Shown here piece after piece: positions 7,617 to 14,021 of a DNA stretch of 17,932 nucleotides. Position 1 is the stretch's first letter. The number at the start of each line of letters is the position of its first letter. Made by a program: the position numbers and the translations under genes. The notes under the pieces were generated by a model. The model saw nothing but the letters and a program-made list of their open reading frames with translations. It was not told the origin of the DNA and searched no databases. The DNA is taken from contig CAZGUV010000018.1 in assembly GCA_964528735.1 (NCBI GenBank), positions 1 through 17,932 of the forward strand, given 5' to 3'. The stretch comes from CAYNND01 sp964528735. Its GTDB lineage: Bacteria > Patescibacteriota > Minisyncoccia > Phycocordibacterales > UBA2100.

Positions 7617-9281
7617 TTACATTCGCTGAGGCGCTTTGATACCGAGCACGTAGAGGCCACGCTCAAGTGTTTTCTGTACCGCAGAGACGAGCGCAAGTTT
7701 GTGCGCGACACGGTCACTTCCATCAAGAATCTGCTCGTTTGCATACCATCCATTAAAGAGTCCTGCGATATGCACCAAGAAGTGCGCAACATGATGAGGC
7801 TGCAATTCTGATGATGCACGTGCCACTACGTCAGGGAAACGATAGATGACTCGTTCAATATCTGTAAGATGTTCTTGTGTTGATGCGTGAGGCAGCACCC
7901 CCTGTTCGCGCGCCTTTTCGAGAATCGATACGCACCGTGCATGCGCATACTGTACATACGGGCCTGAATCACCTTCAAGCGAGAGCGCTTTCTCTTGTTC
8001 AAAGATTATGTCCTTTCCTGTCCCCTGTCTGAGCACCTGAAACTTTATCGCAGCGACCGCAATCTCTTCTGCAAGTTGCAGTGGGTTGTCTGCGCGCGAC
8101 TCTATAGCGCGCTCTTTTGCTGCATCTATCAGGTCTGCTATAAGTGATTCCCCTGTTATAACGTTACCAGTACGTGAAGACATTTTACCCTCCGGAAGAC
8201 GCATCATGCCATGTGGTACATGATGCATTTTTTGCGCGACCGCCGCATCTATCTCTTTCATCGCTGCAATTACCACTTTATAGTATTCGGTGATTTCGTT
8301 TGCTGTTACGACATAAAACGTTTCTGCGTTCGGGAAGTACTTCTGCTTTTCGAACGCAAGTGCAAGCTCCTTAGTCTCATAGATTGGAAGCCCTTTCGCA
8401 CTCAAGAATACACGCGTATGAAGTCCAACTTTTTCTCCTTTAAATACTTTTGCTCCATCTGAATCTTCAAACACTTGTGGATGTGCAAGTACGATGTCTT
8501 TGCCTTTATCTGCCAACTCAGATTCAAAAAAGTAGTGATCGAATTTTGTGCCAAGTAACGCGTACAACTTTTCAAACAAATCGAGCGATGCTTGGCGCCC
8601 TACACGATACTGTTCAAGGAGTGACTCATCAGTCTTTTCATACACCAGCTTGTTGATTGCGTTTATCTCTTCCCGTGCTGTCACATCATCTTTGTACGCA
8701 CGCGCACCATGACTATACGCACGCCCCAGTTCTGCTCCGTTGTGCGGGTCGATACCAAGCTGCTTAATGCCCCAGAGAGCACATGCGATGTGTATTCCCA
8801 CATCACCTTGATAGTTTGCTCTATGCACCGTAGCGCCCTGGCTCTCAAAAAGTCGTGCAATTGATTCACCGATTGCATTACTCATCAGGTGCCCAATGTG
8901 AAATGCCTTAAAAGGGTTTGGGTCAGTATATTCAACCACTATCTCCTTTCTGGTGGGTGCACTACCACTCCCCCACGACTGAGTCTGCCCGATTGCATTG
9001 AGTGATTGCGAGAAGAAGTCGTTGTGGAGAAAAAAGTTTATAAAACCGGGTCCGGCAATTTCAATTTTTGCTACCTGTTCAATGGCGAGTCCGTCGACGA
9101 GCGCTTCAGCGACCGCTCGAGGAGCTTTGCCTGCCTTTTTACTCAAAGCAAGTGGGAGTGATGATGCGTAATCACCGTGCGCGAGCACATCTGGGTGCGT
9201 GAGTACTATTTCAGCGTCAGGAAAACCAAGTGCAGTAGCGCGCTCTTTGAGTGCAGTATGGATGCGATCGCGTATATGCAT
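7617..9281 (-). CDS. argS: Arginyl-tRNA synthetase
   Basis: Class Ia enzyme of 554 aa that charges tRNA-Arg. The N-terminal Add1-like domain (1-110) contains GDYASSLPLALSKKAGKAPRAVAE and IEIAGPGFINFFL. HIGH is at 128-131 in the family string EYTDPNPFKAFHIGHL. The second catalytic signature is KMSSR at 366-370 within LPEGKMSSRTGN. The anticodon-binding helical domain ends in the usual YVLGIKAPQRM. Length is normal. ATG 9281 has TAGTCT 6 nt upstream. GNAT ends 35 bp upstream, so argS may be read both from its own promoter and from the nucleotide-metabolism operon. Confidence 0.97.
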   Translation of the reverse strand: MHIRDRIHTALKERATALGFPDAEIVLTHPDVLAHGDYASSLPLALSKKAGKAPRAVAEALVDGLAIEQVAKIEIAGPGFINFFLHNDFFSQSLNAIGQTQSWGSGSAPTRKEIVVEYTDPNPFKAFHIGHLMSNAIGESIARLFESQGATVHRANYQGDVGIHIACALWGIKQLGIDPHNGAELGRAYSHGARAYKDDVTAREEINAINKLVYEKTDESLLEQYRVGRQASLDLFEKLYALLGTKFDHYFFESELADKGKDIVLAHPQVFEDSDGAKVFKGEKVGLHTRVFLSAKGLPIYETKELALAFEKQKYFPNAETFYVVTANEITEYYKVVIAAMKEIDAAVAQKMHHVPHGMMRLPEGKMSSRTGNVITGESLIADLIDAAKERAIESRADNPLQLAEEIAVAAIKFQVLRQGTGKDIIFEQEKALSLEGDSGPYVQYAHARCVSILEKAREQGVLPHASTQEHLTDIERVIYRFPDVVARASSELQPHHVAHFLVHIAGLFNGWYANEQILDGSDRVAHKLALVSAVQKTLERGLYVLGIKAPQRM

Positions 9282-9287
9282 GAGAAC

Positions 9288-9293
9288 AGACTA
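9288..9293 (-). promoter_or_regulatory. Candidate -10 element of argS (leaderless)
   Basis: TAGTCT ends 6 nt before ATG 9281. A TTGCGA 16 nt further upstream could be the -35, matching TTGACA at 4 of 6 positions. Confidence 0.4.
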
Positions 9294-9316
9294 GCAAGTT
9301 TCGGTATATTCGCAAA

Positions 9317-9820
9317 CTACTGGTTCAATGTGAGCTCATAGAGCTCGACCGAGACCGTCTCACCTTCTTTTGACTTGTAAGTCTCATAGACTGGGTTGAC
9401 GGACACAAACCCTGCTTCACGATAGAGTGCACGAGCAGCATTACGTGAAGGAACATTGTTGCATACGAGGCGCACTTTTTCGGCGCCTGAAGCGCGCGCT
9501 TCCTCGATTGCCCGCGCAAGCATTTTTTTACCGAGACCAAGCCCCCCAGCGTCACGAGCAACTATGTTGTGACGAATCCACACTGTCTGAGGTCGCGCTT
9601 TTTCAAGAATAATCGCAGACTTGATGACACCGCCAATCCTGCCGACAAACAAATCACTTTTGTATAGGTTTTTTTTCACAAAGACATCAAAATCTGTGTC
9701 CGCCTTATCACCTCTCAACTCCTTGTTGAGCTCAAGGAGGGAGCGTTTATCCGCCTCTGATGCATGCACCGCATCAAACGTCTGAATAGAAAAGGAATGC
9801 TGTGGAATATCGTCATTCAT
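9317..9820 (-). CDS. GNAT family N-acetyltransferase
   Basis: The protein has 167 aa. Residues about 88-125 carry the acetyl-CoA binding motif A (VARDAGGLGLGKKMLARAIEEARASG), with the pyrophosphate-binding loop GLGLGK. They are followed by VRLVCNNVPSRNAARALYREAGFVSV, the typical motif B with the NxxAxxLYxxxGF pattern. The acceptor substrate cannot be predicted. The gene starts 2 bp after the stop of the MazG-like gene and has no Shine-Dalgarno sequence, so it is probably translated by coupling or reinitiation as part of that operon. Confidence 0.88.
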   Translation of the reverse strand: MNDDIPQHSFSIQTFDAVHASEADKRSLLELNKELRGDKADTDFDVFVKKNLYKSDLFVGRIGGVIKSAIILEKARPQTVWIRHNIVARDAGGLGLGKKMLARAIEEARASGAEKVRLVCNNVPSRNAARALYREAGFVSVNPVYETYKSKEGETVSVELYELTLNQ

Positions 9821-9822
9821 AC

Positions 9823-10155
9823 TTATCTGTTGTCACCGCTTCCATTAATAACTCCGCGCGCTTTTCGAGACGCGAGCTTTTCTATGTTTTGTGAAGCTAC
9901 GTCGTCGAGTGCGAGACCAAGTTGTCGGGCAATTTCACTGACATACCACAATACGTCTCCAAGCTCTTTCCTAATCTCTGCTTTCTTCTCTTCTGATACC
10001 ACTCCTTGTTCATCGCGGATTACTTTTTTAATTTTTTCCGCTACCTCACCTGCCTCACCAGCAAGTCCAAGTGTTGGATAGATAAATCCAAGACCACCTG
10101 GCTCTGGGTAACCCGCTGTTTCTGATGCTTTCTGCTGGTATTCGTTAAACTGCAT
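9823..10155 (-). CDS. MazG-like nucleoside triphosphate pyrophosphohydrolase
   Basis: The protein has 110 aa and belongs to the all-alpha NTP pyrophosphatase superfamily, which converts (d)NTP to (d)NMP and pyrophosphate with magnesium. The ligand pattern is complete: GLAGEAGEVAEKIKK with Glu34 and Glu37, and KELGDVLWYVSEIA with Glu64 and Asp67. Single-domain members include house-cleaning enzymes and dCTPases (DCTPP1). The substrate here is not determined by sequence, but its place beside thyA-like, dUTPase-like and dCMP-deaminase-like genes makes a deoxynucleotide, possibly dCTP, attractive. ATG 10155 has TATACT 6 nt upstream, so it probably has its own leaderless promoter in the 42-bp gap after folA. 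Confidence 0.9.
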   Translation of the reverse strand: MQFNEYQQKASETAGYPEPGGLGFIYPTLGLAGEAGEVAEKIKKVIRDEQGVVSEEKKAEIRKELGDVLWYVSEIARQLGLALDDVASQNIEKLASRKARGVINGSGDNR

Positions 10156-10161
10156 GAGAAT

Positions 10162-10167
10162 AGTATA
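10162..10167 (-). promoter_or_regulatory. Candidate -10 element (TATACT) of the MazG-like gene
   Basis: TATACT ends 6 nt before ATG 10155, inside the short folA-mazG gap. This is the same arrangement as at the 652-aa protein and SIMPL genes. Confidence 0.5.
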
Positions 10168-10197
10168 CGGCAGCGTGGAAGCGAAATACAGTCATCA

Positions 10198-10683
10198 CTA
10201 AATCCTTATTCGTTCATACTCTACAAATTCATAACAATAGAGCTCATTTCCAGATGTTGTACCTTTCACCCGCTTAAAAAGATGCTCGTAGGGAGGGAAA
10301 AATGCATCAGCAGTCTTAAACTCGGCATCGACATGGGTAAGGTAGAGCGTATCTACATCCTTGAGTCCGAGCGCATACACCGTAGCACCACCAATATTGA
10401 AAACCTCCTCTGCGCCGCTCGCTTGCGCGACTTCATAGGCATCTTGGAGTGAGGTAACAACAGTGACCCCATCAATATTTTGCTGTTCGCGAGAGAGAAC
10501 AATATTTAATCGCCCCGGTAACGGCTTCCCAATAGACGCATACGTCTTTGAGCCCATGATGACAGGCTTTCCTCTCGTCATGGTACGAAAAAAATTCATG
10601 TCCTCTGGAATATTCCAAAGCAACTGATTGCCTGCACCCAGCTCTCGATTTTTCCCGATAGCTGCAATCATCGAGATTTTCAT
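10198..10683 (-). CDS. folA: Dihydrofolate reductase
   Basis: NADPH-dependent reduction of dihydrofolate to tetrahydrofolate, 161 aa, normal length. Family motifs are present in order: MIAAIGKNRELG at 5-16, LLWNIPEDM with Asp28 aligning to the catalytic Asp27 of E. coli, KPVIMGSKTYASIGKPLPGRLNIVLSR at 39-65, and the cofactor-binding FNIGGATVYAL near 95-105. It starts 2 bp after the stop of the upstream dCTP-deaminase-fold gene, so it is cotranscribed with it and with the thyA-like gene. DHFR is needed where a thymidylate-synthase-type methylation oxidises methylene-THF to DHF, so its place here says something about the reaction of the thyA-like enzyme. Confidence 0.96.
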   Translation of the reverse strand: MKISMIAAIGKNRELGAGNQLLWNIPEDMNFFRTMTRGKPVIMGSKTYASIGKPLPGRLNIVLSREQQNIDGVTVVTSLQDAYEVAQASGAEEVFNIGGATVYALGLKDVDTLYLTHVDAEFKTADAFFPPYEHLFKRVKGTTSGNELYCYEFVEYERIRI

Positions 10684-10685
10684 AG

Positions 10686-11327
10686 CTATATCTTTTGAGC
10701 GTGTTTTGTCTTGAGTTCACGTATTTTCCCCTTTTCAATCAACTTCGATTCAGTCGCTCTGTCTTTCTGCGCACCATCTGCAATGTCTCGCTTGTGGTAA
10801 CGGCTCGCAATAGGTGCAACTGCTTGCTCCAATGTTTCGAAAACCACCTGACAGAAACGCTCACCTGGATAGACACGGATTACCTGTGACGCAGTGTTGT
10901 TTCGAATCGGAATCATGAGTTGCCCCTCATATCCCGCATCTACAATTCCCGTTAAATCTACCGCTAGACCACGTCGTGAGACAGATGATCGAGGATACAA
11001 CACTGCCATAACGTCCTCGGGCAATTTGATTGACTCAAGGCTCGAGACGGAGACGTGCTCGCCTGGCAAGAGCTCAAAATACTGCCCTTCTTCGAGCTCA
11101 ATCACATCGAAAAATTCTTGTGTGTACCCTGTCTTGAGTGGATCAACGACTCGAATCGCCTCTCTTCCTGCAGGAGTTACGCGCGCGAGCTTTGCAATAA
11201 TAAACGTATACCCAAGTCGCAAGTCTATTGAGTGAGCGCGGACTTGGAATGAGTCGAGGTTTGGTGTAAACGCGATGCTCCCTTCTTTGACTCGAGTAAG
11301 AATTTCTGATTTTGTAAGTACTGCCAT
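10686..11327 (-). CDS. dCTP deaminase/dUTPase superfamily protein, probably a dUTPase
   Basis: The protein has 213 aa. Its N-terminus (LTKSEILTRVKEGSIAF, HSIDLRLGYTF) resembles dCTP deaminases. The core reads YPRSSVSRRGL at 111-121, then GIVDAGYEGQLMIPIRN at 127-143, then PGERFCQVVFE at 154-164. The middle segment is closest to dUTPase motif III (E. coli Dut has IDSDYQGQLMI), with catalytic-type Asp130 and Tyr133. By alignment to E. coli Dcd, the general-base Glu138 falls on Pro140, so deamination of dCTP looks unlikely. The Gly-rich C-terminal dUTPase motif V is also absent, replaced by a Lys/Arg-rich tail. Databases would probably call it dcd. It follows the thyA-like gene by 19 bp and is close-packed with folA. 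Confidence 0.8.
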   Translation of the reverse strand: MAVLTKSEILTRVKEGSIAFTPNLDSFQVRAHSIDLRLGYTFIIAKLARVTPAGREAIRVVDPLKTGYTQEFFDVIELEEGQYFELLPGEHVSVSSLESIKLPEDVMAVLYPRSSVSRRGLAVDLTGIVDAGYEGQLMIPIRNNTASQVIRVYPGERFCQVVFETLEQAVAPIASRYHKRDIADGAQKDRATESKLIEKGKIRELKTKHAQKI

Positions 11328-11333
11328 AGGTGT

Positions 11334-11339
11334 GTATTA
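11334..11339 (-). promoter_or_regulatory. Weak candidate -10 element upstream of the dUTPase-like gene
   Basis: TAATAC ends 6 nt before ATG 11327. It lies in the 19-bp gap after the thyA-like gene, so an operon reading is equally likely. Confidence 0.25.
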
Positions 11340-11346
11340 AACTGAA

Positions 11347-12183
11347 TTACAATGCAATCTGCAAGCCTTTAATGACTGGCTGCGGTGTGTACTGTGAATC
11401 AAACTGTTCTAAGAACTCATCGACGAGTGAATCATCTTTGATTTCTGCTCGAGAGTACGCATCTCGTGGAATCTTTATATGGATAGGTGCGTGCACATTG
11501 GGGCGGAGTATCATCTCACGTGCGGCATCAAAATGATTATCGTAAATATGCGCATTTGAGATGGTGTGCGTATAGATACCTGGTTTTACTCCAAGTCGTT
11601 CAGCAAGAATCATTTGTAAGAGCGCGAATCCTGCGACATCTGCTGGGCAGCCGAGCACCATGTCATTACTCCGCACTACGTTATGAAGATGCAATCTCCC
11701 TCCCACGATGCCGACCGTAAATGTGTATGGGCATGGGACATTTTTCTTTGCAACGCCTCCGAGCCCATCGGAAGATGGGTCCCAGGTAACAATCACGCCA
11801 TGACGCGATGACGGGTCATTTTCTAAAAGCTTCACGAGCAGTCCCAACTGGTCACGACCAAAATGTTTTCTCCAGCGATAGCCGTAGGCTACCGTCACTA
11901 CATCACCCGGGTTCGTAAACAAGTCCCAAATCTTTGTGTACTTACGAAGAAAGTCAGCAGGCTTTCGAGCTCCCGAGATAAACCACACCTGCTCCGCGAT
12001 AAACATTTTTGTCGGAATTTTTCGTAGAGTCAGGAGTGGAAATCCATCTTTCTCTATATCATGCTGAAACGTAAGTCCTGGAAGTGCTGCGGTCTCGTGA
12101 CCAGTTCGTTTATTCATTTCTCGAACTCCAGTATCAAGTATCGAGCGCAGTATTTCTTGATAGGTCTGGTCAAAGCGATTCAT
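11347..12183 (-). CDS. thyA: Thymidylate synthase family enzyme with a predicted dCMP preference
   Basis: The protein has 278 aa from ATG 12183. Conserved ThyA features are Arg26 (KRTG), Glu64, Trp86, YGYRWR at 100-105, catalytic Cys151 in VPCPYTF, Arg171-Ser172-Asn173-Asp174, and AHIYDNH with His212 and Tyr214. Deviations are specific. The Asn that pairs with the uracil ring (E. coli Asn177, in LGLPFN) is Asp182 in LGCPAD. The residue after the catalytic Cys is Pro instead of His. RSCD is RSND, as in T4 dCMP hydroxymethylase. In known enzymes the Asn-to-Asp change switches preference from dUMP to dCMP. Annotators would call this thyA; the true product may be 5-methyl- or 5-hydroxymethyl-dCMP. 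A longer ORF from 12282 exists, but TATACT 7 nt upstream of 12183 and the family start support 12183. It leads an operon with the dUTPase-like gene and folA. Confidence 0.92.
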   Translation of the reverse strand: MNRFDQTYQEILRSILDTGVREMNKRTGHETAALPGLTFQHDIEKDGFPLLTLRKIPTKMFIAEQVWFISGARKPADFLRKYTKIWDLFTNPGDVVTVAYGYRWRKHFGRDQLGLLVKLLENDPSSRHGVIVTWDPSSDGLGGVAKKNVPCPYTFTVGIVGGRLHLHNVVRSNDMVLGCPADVAGFALLQMILAERLGVKPGIYTHTISNAHIYDNHFDAAREMILRPNVHAPIHIKIPRDAYSRAEIKDDSLVDEFLEQFDSQYTPQPVIKGLQIAL

Positions 12184-12190
12184 GGGTTTC

Positions 12191-12196
12191 AGTATA
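12191..12196 (-). promoter_or_regulatory. Candidate -10 element of the thyA-like operon (TATACT)
   Basis: TATACT ends 7 nt before ATG 12183 on the minus strand. It lies in the 115-bp gap shared with the divergent deaminase-like gene. Confidence 0.5.
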
Positions 12197-12263
12197 CTAG
12201 TCTCGAGGAAAAGTAGACAGTTGACAGTGCATAATTTCTGACCGCAAATATGCCTCAAATCCA

Positions 12264-12292
12264 TAGACAGCCCCCAGTTCACGGTTTACACT
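12264..12292 (+). promoter_or_regulatory. Promoter of the dCMP-deaminase-like gene
   Basis: TAGACA (5 of 6 to the -35 consensus), a 17-nt spacer and TACACT, ending 6 nt before ATG 12299. This is the best complete leaderless promoter in the window. Confidence 0.6.
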
Positions 12293-12298
12293 GAGGAC

Positions 12299-12880
12299 AT
12301 GGATACCTCTACATGCCCTACCCATGACTGGCCTTCACACAACAATCTTCCCAATGGTCTGGCATTTTCATGCGTGACTATCGAAAATCCATATATGAAA
12401 AAAGCGTTTCAGCACGCCATGAAACACCAGGCTCTGCAAGCGCAGTCGCAGATGCGCGCAGTGACTTCAGTTCTGGTTACAGCAGATGGGGCACAGGTCT
12501 ATGGAGTTGCTGGTGAGCTCTGCGACACCGTTACGGACAAAAGTAAAGATGATATCACCTACCACGCTGAGGCAGGAACATGCGACCGCATGCAGAGTGA
12601 CGGCAATGTTGACTACGACAAGTGCCCTGGGTGTAAGCACAGCAGACACAGTGAACGCTCAGCGATTTTCAAAGCACTCAGGGATGGCGTTGCACTTAAT
12701 GCATCTAAAATTTATCTATACGGACAATGGTGGGTCTGCGAACCGTGCGCCCGCGCCTGCGCAGATGCAGGAGTACAGACTATTTTTCTACTCGACGGAG
12801 CACGATCTTTGTTTGACCGTTCGATTGATGGACAAGCAGAGCGATTGCGCGTATTTCAAGATACGTGGCTTGCTCAGTAA
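12299..12880 (+). CDS. dCMP/cytidine-deaminase-like zinc enzyme
   Basis: The protein has 193 aa and a cytidine deaminase fold. The zinc and catalytic motif H117-S-E119 (RHSERSAIFKAL) matches the HxE of the family. C147-E-P-C150 followed by ARACADAGV aligns with PCxxC...AGI of dCMP deaminases, with Val in place of the first Pro. Extra metal-ligand candidates precede the active site: Cys95, Cys109-P-G-Cys112 and His114. T4-type dCMP deaminases also carry a second zinc site. The likely role is deamination of a cytosine deoxynucleotide. Divergence from the thyA-like gene across 115 bp suggests a shared pathway. Its stop codon directly abuts the stop of the convergent metallopeptidase-like gene. 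Another deaminase substrate cannot be excluded. Confidence 0.82.
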   Translation: MDTSTCPTHDWPSHNNLPNGLAFSCVTIENPYMKKAFQHAMKHQALQAQSQMRAVTSVLVTADGAQVYGVAGELCDTVTDKSKDDITYHAEAGTCDRMQSDGNVDYDKCPGCKHSRHSERSAIFKALRDGVALNASKIYLYGQWWVCEPCARACADAGVQTIFLLDGARSLFDRSIDGQAERLRVFQDTWLAQ

Positions 12881-13963
12881 CTATGCGGTGTCCGAACCAT
12901 TACTTTTCGGAGGGACAATGGTGTATGGACCTACCTGCGATACCCCAAGAGTGTATGTAATTCGGTACCCCACCTCAGGTTGACCACGAAGCACTTGGGC
13001 GATGTGGGCGATGAGTTGGTGCTCCACATTTCTTGAATTCTGATTTTTGACTCCCACATGGATTGTCTGCTGTACAAGCTGTGGAGGTACCTTAAACGCT
13101 TCAAGAACAGTAAGCAATTCCTGCATACCTTCTGGACGCGCGTACGCTCGAATAAATCCGTCGACAACAACATCCTTCGAAACCCCTGTTTCTTTTGCGA
13201 TGGTATTTATAATAATTCCAAGGACACGGAGTGGCCCACTATATCCTGCTCCACCTTCAGCGAGCACATACGTCTTATTGAACGATTGAAAATCTTCGTG
13301 GACAGCTTTTGTCTTGCCATACACAAGCGACCGCTCTTTCATATATGCATCCATTGAATGCACTGCGACAAGCTCAGTCATCCCCTCAAACCAAAAGAGT
13401 CCGAAGTCTTTTACCATCGCCGCACGCTCGCCACTTTTCATATCTACTTCAAGCACATCTTGCCCGCCAAACGAAAATCTGAATTTTTTCGCCATAGAAG
13501 ACGAAACAGTATCTGGGAGGTGTTGCTCGAGGTGTGGATCTGAGTACTGAACAGAACCAAATGATTGTGCGTGTGAAAGTTCATGCAAAATCCCATGAAA
13601 AAGCATGAGTATATCTTGCTGTGTCGGTTGGCTTCCATCGACTCGATCTACCACTGCCCGCACCAGTGAGGATCCCAGATTGATTGTGACAATACCAGTC
13701 TCATAGTTATACGTGAGTGCACCTGGGTGCTGTGGGTTGTGATTAAAATGTACTCGTGATGGGTCAAAATTGAAACGCGGTGATACTCCTGAACGCCGCT
13801 GATCGAGACGCGTTGTCTCATTTACCAGCCCCCAATCAATCGAACCAAGAAATGAGCGCATTCGTTCTGCAATATGAGGAAACCGACGTTCAGTCTCTTG
13901 GTGAACACGCCGCGCATGATCGTACGAACGGTCAAGTTCTTTCTGTATTCTCAGCCTATCCAC
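12881..13963 (-). CDS. Orphan HExxH zinc-metallopeptidase-like protein
   Basis: The protein has 360 aa from a GTG at 13963. ILHELSHAQ (H127-E128-L-S-H131) is a gluzincin-type zinc motif, and WFEGMTELVAVH about 65 residues on offers Glu193 or Glu197 as a third ligand. No signal peptide or transmembrane segment is seen, so it is probably cytoplasmic. The N-terminus (1-45) is helical and charged, and the C-terminal 120 residues are helical without a recognised motif. I do not recognise the family. The ORF stays open upstream into rplK, but that would read through the rplK terminator. GTG 13963 has TATGCT 6 nt upstream and is preferred. Substrate unknown. Confidence 0.78.
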   Translation of the reverse strand: MDRLRIQKELDRSYDHARRVHQETERRFPHIAERMRSFLGSIDWGLVNETTRLDQRRSGVSPRFNFDPSRVHFNHNPQHPGALTYNYETGIVTINLGSSLVRAVVDRVDGSQPTQQDILMLFHGILHELSHAQSFGSVQYSDPHLEQHLPDTVSSSMAKKFRFSFGGQDVLEVDMKSGERAAMVKDFGLFWFEGMTELVAVHSMDAYMKERSLVYGKTKAVHEDFQSFNKTYVLAEGGAGYSGPLRVLGIIINTIAKETGVSKDVVVDGFIRAYARPEGMQELLTVLEAFKVPPQLVQQTIHVGVKNQNSRNVEHQLIAHIAQVLRGQPEVGYRITYTLGVSQVGPYTIVPPKSNGSDTA

Positions 13964-13969
13964 CCCAGT

Positions 13970-13975
13970 AGCATA
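13970..13975 (-). promoter_or_regulatory. Candidate -10 element (TATGCT) of the metallopeptidase-like gene
   Basis: TATGCT ends 6 nt before GTG 13963 and begins 2 nt after the T-run of the rplK terminator. Transcription would stop and restart within about 15 bp. Confidence 0.45.
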
Positions 13976-13977
13976 AC

Positions 13978-14000
13978 AAAAAACCTCCATGAGGAGGTTT
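13978..14000 (-). terminator. Rho-independent terminator of secE-nusG-rplK
   Basis: An 8-bp perfect stem AAACCTCC/GGAGGTTT with a 4-nt loop, followed on the minus strand by six T. It starts 21 nt after the rplK stop codon. Confidence 0.85.
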
Positions 14001-14021
14001 GTTTGTTCACAGAAAGCTTCT

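Noticed and set aside
12184..12282. 33-residue N-terminal extension of the thyA-like protein
   Set aside because: The family begins at MNRFDQTYQEIL, and the TATACT promoter lies inside the extension.
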